A DNA stretch of 64,000 nucleotides from Tuctoria greenei (lineage: Eukaryota; Streptophyta; Magnoliopsida; Poales; Poaceae), in NCBI GenBank assembly GCA_036927565.1, contig JAYESD010000003.1, positions 82,877,311 to 82,941,310 on the forward strand. The letters are read 5' to 3'. The position numbers and the translations under genes are program-made. The notes under the pieces are model-generated. The model saw only the letters and a list, made by a program, of their open reading frames with translations. It was not told where the DNA came from and did no database searches. Of the stretch, positions 32,111 through 42,835 are shown piece by piece. The number at the start of each line of letters is the position of its first letter. Position 1 is the first letter of the stretch.

Positions 32111-33592
32111 ATGGTGAACTCAGCTGCTGGATCATCCAACGGTCATCTCGCTGCTCAAGCTGCTGGGGGCAATCCCTCCAATATGCAGCCACCAGCAGGA
32201 GCCTCAGTTCCTGCAGGAGTCACACTGCCACCACCGCCGCCTCTACCAGCAAATCAAGCTGGACAACGTGATGGTGCACCGGCGTCAGTCACTGCGTCGG
32301 GAAATCAAGACAACCCGAAACACGCGCTCCATGCAGCGCGTGCTCTTCTCCAACGCCCACCACCTCCGGATGCATCCCGGGATGCACTGGAGCAGTGGAG
32401 AGCTGATGTGGAACATTTGGTTGCAGGAGCAGCCGATCGCATCAGCAACCAGGGTCCTCCTCCTTCAGGATGGGCCCCGTCGCAGCGACGGACCTTGTCT
32501 GGTAGACTTGGTCCGCACGTCTCCAACAACAGGAGACAAGCTGCATCACAGCAGGTGACGTCGTTGCCCTCCGGGGCACGACGCACGCACACGGTATCCA
32601 GGCTTTCAACTCATGACCTCGGGGCGGAGCTTGATCGCCCATACCGCCAACAGGACGGCCGAGTCCATATTGAGCGTGCTCGTGAAAGACGAGAAGCTCA
32701 GGACGTTCTTGCTCCTGAAGGAGTGGGAGGAGGCTGTTCAGCCCTGGCCATGCATCTGTGTATGGTCAGATGGCCACAGAAGTTCCGGCCTCACCTGCCA
32801 GAGAAGTTCGATGGGACCGTCAATCCTGTCGAATTTCTTCAGATCTACTCCACTGCTATCTTGGCAGCTGGAGGAAATGAGGCCGTGATGGCCAACTATT
32901 TCCCAGTGGCTTTAACTGGGACCGCTAGGTCCTGGTTTATGAGCCTTCCACCCAACTCTATCAACAGTTGGGAGGAGCTGTGCCAGCAGTTCAACGCCAA
33001 CTTCGGGAGTTCAGACACCTGACCAGGCACTGAACTGGACCTTTTTGCAGTCGTGCAGAAAGGGGTAGAATCCCTGCGATCATTCATCCAGAGGTTCTCT
33101 CAGGTACGAAACATTATCCCTTCTATATCCAGCGCTTCTGTCATTGTGGCATTCAGACAGGGTGTGCGGGATAAGAAGATGTTGGAGAAACTAGCGATCA
33201 AGGAGATCACCAGTGTCACGGAACTCTTTAGTTTGGCCGATAAATGTGCCAGAGCTGCGGAGGGCTGTGAGATGCACTCCAAACCAACTCCGGAGGGTCA
33301 CAAGAAATCCTCCAAAGAAGAAGCCGCTACCTCCGGGAGTGGTAAGAAGAAGAAGAAGACCAACGGCAAGAAGAAGCCGTCGGCCGGTACATCCAATGTT
33401 GCAGCTGCTGCAGCTCTGGGTGGCCGGGGGCCACGCCCCGAGAAGAGACCTCGACCATCTTCTGAAGATGGTGGCAAACCCAAGGTGTGGTGTCCAATTC
33501 ACAAAACGGGCAGCCACAGTTTGGAAGACTGCCGGGAGGTCCAAAACCTTGCCGAGCGCTACAACAAGCGCTGGGAAGAAACTCCTTTCTGA
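32111..33592 (+). pseudogene. gag: Tat-B gag, one nonsense codon
   Basis: The ATG at 32111 (MVNSAAGSSNGHLAAQAAGG) matches Tat-A gag. The N-terminal half is Pro/Gln/Ala-rich and disordered. The capsid follows (RPHLPEKFDGTVNPVEFLQ, MANYFPVALTGTARSWFMSL, WEELCQQFNANF). A TGA at 33020 replaces the Arg codon that Tat-A keeps (TRPDTELD versus T-stop-PGTELD). The frame continues (FIQRFSQVRN, FRQGVRDKKMLEKLAIKE), then a Lys-rich stretch and a CX2HX4HX4C knuckle (CPIHKTGSHSLEDC, 33500-33541). It ends at TGA 33590. Gag would assemble the particle; this copy gives at most a truncated capsid. Confidence 0.85.
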
Positions 33593-34567
33593 CAGAGGGA
33601 AGGAAAACAAAAAGTTGACGAAGCTCCAGCTGAGGAGGAGTTAGGTTTTCAGGATCCCAAAAAGGTCCTGAAGGCCGTCTACACTTCCGTCGATGACGAT
33701 TCTGACGTCTCTGACAACGAGCGTCGGAAGACCATGAACACCATCTTTGGTGGATCATGGGACATCACCTCCCGTCGCGTCATCAAGACTATGCGTCGGG
33801 ACATGGCTGCTGTAGCTCCTACAGCCAGACCGGAGCCTCATCGGAAGTGGATGGACACAACCATCACTTTTGATGCTTCGGACTGCCCTTGAAGCATTGT
33901 TGGAGCAGGTCAGTTGCCTTTGATGGTATCTCCTACCATCAATAACATCCAGCTCCACCATGTCATGGTAGACGGAGGTTCGGGGCTTAACCTCATAAGC
34001 TTCAAAGCTTTCAGCAAGCTTCAGCTCTGACCTTCGGATCTTCACCCCTCCCGACCTTTCTCCGGAGTAGGTCCAGGGGCCATTACCCCACTCAGAGCTA
34101 TTACTCTCCCAGTTACCTTCGGGACACGGGAGAAGTATCGCACCGAAAAGTTGGTCTTTGACGTCACTCATATCAACTTAACCTTCAACGCCATCTTGGG
34201 TAGGCCTGCCTTGTACAAATTCATGGCAGCTGCTCATTATGGCTATCTGGTGTTAAAGATGCCAACACCAGTAGGAATTCTCCGGATCCGTGAAGATCGT
34301 ACTGCCGGAGTAACTGCTCTGGAAGAACTCCATGCACTTACCACGGCGCAAGAGGAGGACTCCAGGCAGGAGCAAGCTCCAAAACCTCCGAGCATTCGTC
34401 AATGAGGCTCGACATCTGCACCTCGTGTGCAGCCAAGCGGCGACATAGACATTCCAGTCAAAGTCGTCCAAATCGGTCCTGATGCCGTTCAAACCACCCG
34501 TATATCGGGAGGATTGAACGAAAAATAGGAACTCGCGCTCATCGCTTTCCTCCGGGCTAATGTCGAT
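33593..34567 (+). pseudogene. pol: Tat-B protease region, several stops
   Basis: Continuing from gag, the reading passes EGKQKVDEAPAEEELGFQDP, then RKWMDTTITFDASDCP and the retropepsin site VMVDGGSGLNLIS (near 33960). It continues ILGRPALYKFMAAAHYGYL and GDIDIPVKVVQIGPDAV. In-frame stops replace residues that Tat-A preserves: TGA for Arg after DASDCP and after KLQL. TGA also follows SIRQ, and TAG follows LNEK. Two of these fit CGA to TGA changes. The active-site Asp-Gly-Gly-Ser form is shared with Tat-A. Confidence 0.8.
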
Positions 34568-36126
34568 GTGTTTGCCTGGCAACCGTCACAAATGCCTGGG
34601 ATCCCCAGGGAAGTGATTGAGCACAATCTGAAGATCTATCCAGACGCCCGGCCTGTGCACCGGAAGCCTCGGAAGCAATCTGTAGAGCGACAGAACTTCA
34701 TTCGACAAGAAGTGAAGAAGTTGCTCGAAGTTGGATTCATCCGAGAAGTCTTCCATCCAAAATGGCTGGCAAACCCAGTCGTTGTGCCCAAGGCCGGTGG
34801 GAAGCTTCGGATGTGTATCGACTACACAACACTAAATAAGGCATGTCCAAAAGATCCATTCCCACTATTAGAATAGATCAGTTAGTGGATTCCACCTCCG
34901 GGTGTGAATTACTGTGTTTCCTAGACGCATATTCTGGGTATCATTAAATCATAATGTCTAGGGAAGATGAAGAGCATACCTCTTTCATCACAGTAGATGG
35001 ATTGTACTGTTATACAGCCATGCCATTTGGTCTCAAGAATGCAGCTTCAACATTTGTACGAGCTATGTACAAAACCTTTGAAGACCTTATTAGAGACATA
35101 GTGGAAGTGTACGTGGATGACATCGTGGTCAAGGTCAAGAACAAGGAGTCACTTCTTGACACCTTACAGGCTGTCTATGATAAGCTACGGGCCACCCGCA
35201 CAAAGCTAAACCCAGACAAGTGTGTCTTCAGGGTTAGCTCCGGAAAACTTCTTGGTTTCCTAGTAAGTCACCGGGGCATAGAAGCTAATCCGGCGAAGAT
35301 CAAGGCCATTGAAGACATGCGGCCACCAGCCCGCATCAAAGATGTCCAAAAGCTAACTAGATGTCTAGCAGGCCTCACCCGGTTCATTTCAAGACTGGCG
35401 GAACGGGCACCCCCCTTCTTCAAGTTATTGAGGAAGTCCGGACCATTCCAATGGTCTGAAGAAGCAGAAAAGGCGTTCCAGGAGCTAAAACAGTTCCTCA
35501 CCACCCTACCAACTCTGGTAGCTCCGAACCCTGGTGAGCCTTTGTTGCTTTATATTTCGGCTACTGACGAAGTCGTCAGTATGGTTCTGGTTGCGGAGAG
35601 ACTAGAGCTACCCCATACTCAGGGATCCAGACCCCTTTGGGAGGGTCCGGAGGTTCCTGAAAGCGAGTCTGGGTCCCAGCTCCCAGATTCGAATCCACAA
35701 GAAACCACTCCAGAAGACCCAGACCCCTTCGGGAGGGTCCAGATCACTTCTGAAGAAGCTCCGGGTTCCTCCAGCCAGAACCCGGATGTCCCTGAAGAAA
35801 CTCCGAATCCCTCCGAAAGGATCCGGGTCAGTGAAGAGGAAGCTCTGGGCCCCTCTGGGAGGGTCTAGACCATTCAGCGCCCAGTTTACTTCATCAGTGA
35901 AGCACTACATGATGCCACGACTCGATACCTAGAGGTGCATAAACTGCTTTATGCAGTTCTTATTGCCTCCACGAAGCTTCGCCATTATTTCCAAGCTCAC
36001 AAAATCTCAGTGGTGACCTCTTACCCACTTCGAGCAATCTTGCATAATCCCAATTCAACTGGGAATATTGCAAAGTGGGCAGCGGAATTGGCTGAATTCG
36101 ATCTCAAATTCATTTCAAGGTAAGCA
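34568..36126 (+). pseudogene. pol: Tat-B reverse transcriptase and gypsy RNase H with long linker
   Basis: The frame from 34568 covers the RT fingers (FIREVFHPKWLANPVVVPKA, RMCIDYTTLNKACPKDPFP). A frameshift near 34870 leads to frame 1, with TAA 34948 in GYH-stop-IIMSRED. From 34954 the palm is intact: FITVDGLYCYTAMPFGLKNA and catalytic YVDD in VEVYVDDIVVK (near 35110). The thumb and RNase H start (SGPFQWSEEAEKAFQELK, LVAPNPGEPLLLYIS) follow. About 95 residues of Pro/Ser/Glu-rich linker with repeats (35610-35868) are inserted before RNase H resumes at QRPVYFISEALHD. Stops lie at 35866 and 36121. Confidence 0.85.
35628..35868 (+). repeat. Short inverted-repeat units in the RNase H linker of Tat-B
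   Basis: Units of the form GACCCCTTCGGGAGGGTCC occur about four times (35630, 35718, 35803 degenerate, 35848). Each is partly self-complementary (CCC...GGG) and encodes PxGRV or PLWEGP-like peptides. Tat-A has a diverged version at 28390-28680 with GGTCCGGACC units. Confidence 0.6.
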
Positions 36127-38070
36127 GTGAAGAGTCAAGCATTGGCAGACTTCGTGGCAGAATGGACTCCCTCTCCATCAAACCCTGGGGGCCCCAGTGA
36201 GCAGAAGCCGGAACACGAAGCTCCGATCTTCACTGAGCCTCATTGGACCCTCTACTTCAACGGCTCCATGCAAAAGCATGGGGCCAGAGCTGGAGTCCTT
36301 CTCCTCGCACCAACCGGGGAGAAGGTGAAATACATGGTACACCTTGACTTCAAGGCGACCAACAACATGGCGGAGAACGAAGCACTCATCTACGGACTAA
36401 AGGTGGCGCTGTCATACGGTGTCAAGCAACTGCTGGTCAAGGGAGATTCACAGCTCATCATTAAGCAAGTGAAGGGTGAATGCTCCTGCAACAATCTCCA
36501 GCTAGCTGCTTATCTCCTTGAAGTCCAGAGGCTTCAGAAGGACTTCGAAGTCCTAGATCTCCACCATGTCCAGCGTGCCCACAACACTGAAGCCGACGAA
36601 CTCTCGACGAAAGCGTCAACCGGAGCTCCGGCTCCTGACGGAACTTTTGTCCGGAGGTTGTCAAAACCCACAGCTCAACCTGTCGAACTGAGCGAAGGGG
36701 GCGAGATCAGCATCCCGAAGCTGACGGTCGCGATGGCCCTGTTACCATGGCAGCCATCAAGGGTCGTAGGTGCTGCCGGAAGCTCCGAGCAACCCAGCAC
36801 GCAAGACTTAAATGCTCAAGTTAGTTCCGATGCATGGATCTCGGAGATCCGAAACTACTTGAAAGACAACATCCTTCTTGACGATGATGTATCCGCTGAC
36901 CGGGTAGTCAGATTGGCTAAAAGATTCACGTTGGTAGAAGGGGATCTCTACCAGCGCGGTGCCAACGGCATCCTAATGCGGTGCATCACAAGGGGAGAAG
37001 GCTGCGAGCTCCTCGCAGAAATCCATGGAGGCGAGTGTGGGAACCACGCGTCTTCCCGCACGCTGGTTGGTAAAGCCTTTCGGCATGGCTTCTACTGGCC
37101 TACAGCACTCCAGGATGCAACTGAGCTGGTGAAGAAATGCGAAGCATGTCAATTTCATGCAAAGCAAATTCACACACCGGCTCAGCCACTACAAATGATA
37201 CCTCCTACATGGCCCTTCGCTGTGTGGGGGATGGACATCTTGGGACCTTTCCCAAGAGCCATCGGAGGTTACAAGTTCCTGTACGTCGCCATTGACAAGT
37301 TCACCAAGTGGTTGGAAGCAACTCCAGTTGTGACAATCAACAAGCAATCTGCTATCAACTTTTTGCAGTCAATTGTATGCAGATTTGGAGTCCCAAACAA
37401 AATCATCACTGATAATGGGACTCAATTCACAATCTCTGCATTTAAAGGATATTCCGAAGACCTCGGCATTCAAGTTTGCTACACCTCCGTAGCTCACCCA
37501 GCAAGCAATGGCCAAGCCGAGAGAGCAAATGCTGAAATCCTTAAAGGACTCAATACGCGCACCTATGAGCGCTTGAAAAAACATGGTGCCAACTGGATTG
37601 AAGAGCTTCCGCCCACTCTCTGGGCCAACAGGACATCTCCAAACCGGTCAACTGGAGAGACACCCTTCTTCCTGGTGTATGGAGCTGAAGCAATCCTTCC
37701 TCCAGAAATCACCTTGGGGTCACTCCGGGTCCGGACCTTCGACGAAGCCACGCAGGACCAGCTCCGCCGTGAGGACCTAGACCTCCTTGAGGAGGGAAGG
37801 TGCCAAGCAGTTGTTCGGAATGCCCGATACCGCCAAGCCCTTCGGCGCTATCATCAGCGGCATGTACACAACCGACAGCTCGAGGAAGGCGACCAGGTGC
37901 TACGGAGAATACAATCCAGAGAAGGGTTAAACAAACTCTCCCCCAGCTGGGAGGGACCCTTCCGAGTGATCAAAGTATTCCGTCCCGGGAGCGTTCGCTT
38001 GGCTACCGAGGATGGGACACCTCTCCCAAATCCTTGGAACATTGAGCACCTCCGTATGTTCTACGCTTAA
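36127..38070 (+). CDS. pol: Tat-B archaeal-type RNase H and integrase, 647 codons open
   Basis: This is the longest intact part of Tat-B pol. After ALADFVAEWTPSP the second RNase H begins WTLYFNGSMQKHGARAG; the first catalytic Asp is changed to Asn (Tat-A keeps DGS). Other parts (MAENEALIYGL, KGDSQLIIKQVKGE, AHNTEADELS) remain. The integrase zinc region reads HGGECGNHASS...CEACQFHAKQ. The core has WGMDILGPF, ITDNGTQF and NGQAERANAEI, so the DDE triad is complete. The C-terminal region ends IEHLRMFYA. No chromodomain is present, as expected for Tat. The natural protein would be continuous with RT upstream. Confidence 0.88.
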   Translation: MKSQALADFVAEWTPSPSNPGGPSEQKPEHEAPIFTEPHWTLYFNGSMQKHGARAGVLLLAPTGEKVKYMVHLDFKATNNMAENEALIYGLKVALSYGVKQLLVKGDSQLIIKQVKGECSCNNLQLAAYLLEVQRLQKDFEVLDLHHVQRAHNTEADELSTKASTGAPAPDGTFVRRLSKPTAQPVELSEGGEISIPKLTVAMALLPWQPSRVVGAAGSSEQPSTQDLNAQVSSDAWISEIRNYLKDNILLDDDVSADRVVRLAKRFTLVEGDLYQRGANGILMRCITRGEGCELLAEIHGGECGNHASSRTLVGKAFRHGFYWPTALQDATELVKKCEACQFHAKQIHTPAQPLQMIPPTWPFAVWGMDILGPFPRAIGGYKFLYVAIDKFTKWLEATPVVTINKQSAINFLQSIVCRFGVPNKIITDNGTQFTISAFKGYSEDLGIQVCYTSVAHPASNGQAERANAEILKGLNTRTYERLKKHGANWIEELPPTLWANRTSPNRSTGETPFFLVYGAEAILPPEITLGSLRVRTFDEATQDQLRREDLDLLEEGRCQAVVRNARYRQALRRYHQRHVHNRQLEEGDQVLRRIQSREGLNKLSPSWEGPFRVIKVFRPGSVRLATEDGTPLPNPWNIEHLRMFYA

Positions 38071-39404
38071 TATCACGGAGGTGAGTCTGCAGTAACCTCA
38101 AGTGTATGTTATAGAGTCATTGTACAGAGTCGGGTAGTTCCTCCGGGAGAACAGCCAGACCTTTTCCGAAAGGTCCGCAAAGTTCATGCAACACTTGTCA
38201 CAGTCTCAGGACTAAAAGTGTGCCTAGCTACCCTGGGTCAAACGAGAAATGAAACACGCTTAGCCTGGTTCCGTACCCTAAGAGTGTACTTGTTTCCCCT
38301 ATACCCCAGACCTATAATGAAAGACATCTTCATGTGAAACAGACTCCACGTGCATTTATTTTGTACAGGCTCAACATTTTTTTATTTTTCTCTTTCTTGT
38401 TTATAACAAAGACGTGCAATTCTTAAGAAATTTTAGTTCTACCGGTTCATATACGATACGAGTTGTATTGTCGATTTATTTGGATTCAAATATTCTTCAT
38501 GACCGACTCGCCTGAAAGCCGCCAAGCCAATCTAGGGTTGGAGTGCGCTATCGACTTAGCCTGGTCAAGCACCCTAAGTACGCCACTCTACCTACACCCC
38601 GGCAGGCTGAAGTAAGGCGGGTCCATGTACAATTGAATCTGGAAGAAAAGACAACGCATTCGGTTGTATTTAGAATCGCGTTTGACTTAAAATCTTCTTG
38701 AGAATCGTAAGCCGCGACGAAGTTATAGACAAGAAACGAATTTTACTATTTTTCTTGGCTTAAGTGTGCAGGAAAAATAAAATCTACGTTGATGGAGAAA
38801 AGCCGGAGCTAACAAAGCTCCGACTCCCCTGGGTGGCTTGTAATCGATGTTACGCATTGAAAACAAGCATCACCAGAGTAATCAAGCTCCAGTAAAGCTA
38901 GGGGGGCCAGCCGTCGACGCTAAATAAAAGATGGTGAGAAGACCCCGCAAACGGAGTCTACTGCCAACAAACTAAGTGTTGGCAAAGGTCACCGCCGGAG
39001 CTACTAAGCTCCGACACCCCGGAGGACTAACTATTGATGCTCCACGCGTTGATAGAGACTATTGCCGGAGCTACTAAGCTTTGATGATAGACAATGCTGG
39101 AGCTTCTAAGCTTCGACAACCTCAGGGGGCCTTCACTATCGAAGACTTCAGACCTAAATTCTACAAGTTCGGAGCAAATGAGTCTTCAAAAAAATGCAAT
39201 ATCCTCTTGGTACATGTTCACAATCAAATTGTGTACATCTACCAGGGGGCCAAGTGAAGACAAAAGTGTTGAAGGCAAAAAGTGAAATTCACAAAAATTT
39301 GGGGATTTCATTCATCTGGAGACAAGGGATTACATCTGGAGACAAGGGATTACAAAATTGAGGAAGAAGAAGAGAAAGTACAAGTGAGAACTACAGAGAT
39401 GGTC
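38071..39404. other. Tat-B intergenic region between convergent pol and aORF
   Basis: This 1.3-kb stretch contains no gene. It matches the Tat-A stretch 20577-21681. It holds GCCGGAGCTAC(T/A)AAGCTCCGAC units (38800-39115), a conserved inverted repeat (39209-39243) and purine tracts: CCAGGGGGCCA (39242-39252), CAGGGGGCC (39123-39131) and AGGGGGGCCAG (near 38901). Transcripts of pol and of the antisense gene should end here. Confidence 0.6.
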
Positions 39405-42400
39405 CTAGACCCTATGGAAGAATTGGGCGACTTTCTGGGCAACCTCCGATACGTTGGTTCGGGCAGCTTCGCCTTCTCCTTCAACCGGACCTTCGAGCAC
39501 CGGGTCCAGAGGAAATTGGGAGTTCCGGCTGGTGTAGCACATCAGCACATATTCTGCGACGTTCTTCGCCAGGGATTGCCCCTCAACATCCAATTGGTCC
39601 GCGATGACATCGCCCACCTTGGAGAGTTTGCTGCCTGCCAAGCTCAATGCCTGCAACGCCAGGTCCGGCTCTGGCTCCGGATCATCCGGGCGCACAGGGC
39701 TGAAGCCCATTGGTGTTAGCGCGTCGTTGGCCTTGCCCAGGAACTCCCAAATCTGTAGGGAGTCCGCAGTCCTCAAGCCCTTTATTTCTTCCAAGGATCT
39801 CCTGCCCGCCACCAGTTCAGAATTCTCGCGGGCGAGGCGCTCAACTTCTTTGGCGTTTTGCTGAATCTTCTCAGCAACCCGCTTCTCGAGTTTTCCGAGC
39901 TCCTCCTCCCGGAGGTGGATCTTGTTCCGACGGGCAACCAGGTCTTTCTCTCTGCCCCTCACTTTCTTTTCCCTGGCAACAAGGGCCCACTCCCGCTCAC
40001 GGAGCTCCTGCCCTCGCACCCAGGCCTTCTTCTCCTCCTCAATGCAGCGCTCTTCCAATTTCTTGGCGCGCTCCTCTAGGCCCTTGTCAGCCAGAGCCAC
40101 CTTCTCGGTGAGCTCCTCTTCCCTCCTCAGGACGTCATCCCGCAGCTCAAGGAGTTTCTGCTCTTCATCTTCGAGTCGTTTCTCCCTCTCCTCAAGTGCC
40201 TCCCGACGCTTGATGAGTGTAGTGTTAAAGGCCTCAAGCCTTTCCTGGCGTTCATCGGCCGCACTGTTGGCTGCTTTGGTCTGCTCGTAGATCTCCCGGG
40301 ATTGAGCGTCGAGGGCACGAGTCATACTCTCCCTGTCATCCAGTAACTTGCCCCAGTATTCCAGGCAGATCTTCTCCCGTTTGATCCACTCCTTGTCGTC
40401 CGCTAGCCTCGACTGCGCCAGCTTGGTCTCGAAGTAGAGCCGGTTACGCCACCGCCTAATGGTTTGGCGCTCCTCTTCAAGAGCCTTGCTGTCGTGGAAG
40501 AAGGCCAGTTGAACTTCATGCAGACTGGAACATGCGTTGTCAATAGACAGTGACAACGGGATAGGTTCCGGACCTGCTGGGGTCTTCTCCGCTGGTTCCA
40601 GCGGGTTTTCAAATACAAAAATTGGGTCCCACTCCACAAGAGAGGTCCACTGGGTATCCATGGCACTAGGGCCGTCCTCCGGGATGACCTCAGTCGCCAT
40701 AGAGGAAGGCCCTGCCACCAGGTCTTCCTTCACCCCCTCAGACTGGGGGCCAACAACTTCGCTTGGGCACTCCGGCTCGGCCGCGGGTACCTCCAACGTC
40801 GTCGCTTCCGGAGCAGGGGCCGCTGCTGGCTCCGGTCTGGGCACCTCCTCCGATGGGGGCTCGGGCTCTGACACCTCTTCAACAACCGGCTCGGGAGCCG
40901 GAAGATCTTCAACATCGACCGGCCCTGCGGCCGGAGCTCCAACAATAACCGGCTCTGCGGCCGGTGCTTCAGAGGTAGCCGGCCCAACTACCGGAACTTC
41001 CTCAGCTTCCAGTGCGCATGCCAGGGTTTCAATCACCTCCGGCTCAACTGCTGGGGCTTCGACAATTTCCGGCTCTGAGGCCAAAATTTATGCTTCCTCC
41101 GGCTCAACAGCCGGAGCTTCCATCATCTCAGCACCAGGACCCGGAGCTTCAGCCTCTGGGACAGGTGTCGCTGGCGCATCTTCTCTCCCATGGTCCGACG
41201 CTACCACGGGAGTCTCTGGGGATGAGTCGAGGTCCATGACCACGATAGCCGGCGCCGGATATGTCGCAGCTTCAGCCACCACTTGGGGCAGCACCGGGAC
41301 AGGATCAGAAGCTTCCGCCCTCACAGCTTCAGTTACTGTAGCTGAAGGTGGAGCCACACTCCTCTTCTTGGGAACGCTGCAGACGATGGATGAAGGAACT
41401 TAAAAAAATAGTTACTACAACAAAACAACTGTCCAAGGTAAAGATTAAAAATTACCTTGGGAGACTTCCGCACCAGCTTGCGCGCAACCACTTTCCCGGG
41501 CGTTCTGGGCTGGTCATAGCCGGCATGGAAGCTCGGGAAGGCCCCCCGGAACTCGAAGCAGCCACGGGCGTTTCCCTGGTCGAGGCTCCCCTCGACCGGG
41601 AAGAACTTCCAGATCTGGAGGCCTCAACCGGCCCCGGTGCTGGAGTCGCATGCCCGGAGCTAGCTCCCCGGGAGGATCCCATTGCGGGTACAGTCGCCGC
41701 GGTCGAAGAAGACCTCCCCCTCCAGGGAGAAGGAGCCGATGCAGAGGTGGCAGGCCTGACGGACCTTCCGTCGGCATGCTGCAGCTTCCTCTTTCGGCTC
41801 AAGGGCTCGTCTGCCGGCTCCTTGCCCTTGCCAACGACTTTGACCCTCGGCTTGGGGGCAGGGCCACCTTCGAACACTCCAGGGATCGCCACCCTGGTGG
41901 TTGATCTTCTCTCAACGACACCAAGGTCGTCAAGCACAGGCATGTTCCGCCAGATCTCCATACTGAAATCAACCTTCCACGTTCAGAGGAAGAAAAGCCG
42001 ATGGCGGAGTCAAGTCGTCACCCTCGACGTCGATGCCGTGCTGGAACTTCTTGAGGTGGAACTCCAAGGTTGTCCCCACCATGTTGGACTTTAGCCCGGT
42101 CTCGACCCGGTCGTCGTCCATCACGCTGTTGAGGGCCCAAGCAAGTTTCTCTCTCTTCTTCAGCGGTGCCCACCTGTTGACCAGGAAGTTACAAAACACC
42201 GCTTGAGGGGTTAATCCCCCCTCCACGCACTGGCGGATCCTGGTTAGAACAGGGTTGAAGGCGTCTGCCAGCACCGGAGCTTCACTCCAGATCATCGTGT
42301 CAATGTTGGGGAGGCCTTCAGGCAGCTCCAGCCTCTCGTGCTCCTCCACCTGGATGACTATCCAGTCCTTCTTCCAGTCATCCCACTTCCTAGAGGGAAA

Positions 42401-42835
42401 CGACCGGAGGTACTTGAATGGGCACTTCTTGCGCTTCACGAAGTAGTAGAAGCCAAGGTACTCATTGCTCCTACCGGTAGTGTGGACGGTGAAGAAGGCC
42501 CGAAAGAGTTCAATGCAGGGGGGGATGCCCACCCACATCTCACAGAAGTGGACGAAGATAGACACAAGGAGAATTGAGTGAGGGCCAAGGTGGTATAGGT
42601 GCAGACCATAAAAGTCCAGCAGCATCAAGAAAAAGGAGGAAAAAGGTGGGATCAACCGCACCATGGCGTACGAGGAGAAGTACACCATTTCGCCGGCGTG
42701 TTCCTTCTCAAACGGGAGCTCTGCCCCGGCGCGGACCGAGCGGTTGAAGAAGTCCGAGGACCATCCCATGAGGGTCCGGACCATCTTCAGGTCACCATCG
42801 GTCCTCAAACGGATTTCGCGGAGACCCAACTCCAT
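39405..42835 (-). pseudogene. Antisense gene of Tat-B (aORF), nearly intact, two exons
   Basis: The gene is on the minus strand from ATG 42835 (MELGLREIRLRTDGDLKMV). The first exon has the conserved core DFYGLHLYHLGPHSILL, HFCEMWVGIPP, FYYFVKRKKCPFKYL and KWDDWKKDW, then VDDRVETGL-like sequence. A frame change near 41970 joins a Ser/Arg-rich part (MEIWRNMPVLDDLGVVERR onward). A 79-base intron (41455-41377) follows. Exon 2 (41376-39405) has Pro/Glu/Ala repeats with one TAA (41090-41088). A roughly 230-residue coiled coil comes next (REEELTEKVALADKGLEERA region), then GSKLSKVGDVIADQLDVEG. Similarity to the plant 'putative gypsy type transposon' family is from memory. The product and role are unknown. 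Confidence 0.78.
41377..41455 (-). other. Predicted intron in the Tat-B antisense gene
   Basis: On the minus strand, CCCAAG/GTAATTTTTAATC marks the donor and CATCGTCTGCAG/CGTTCCC the acceptor. It is 79 bases long and T-rich. Position and size correspond to the Tat-A intron at 18534-18610. Confidence 0.75.

Noticed and set aside
33191..33758. Minus-strand frames opposite Tat-B gag (139 and 143 codons)
   Set aside because: They are shadow frames of the gag Lys-rich region, with no conserved counterpart opposite Tat-A gag beyond mirror coding.
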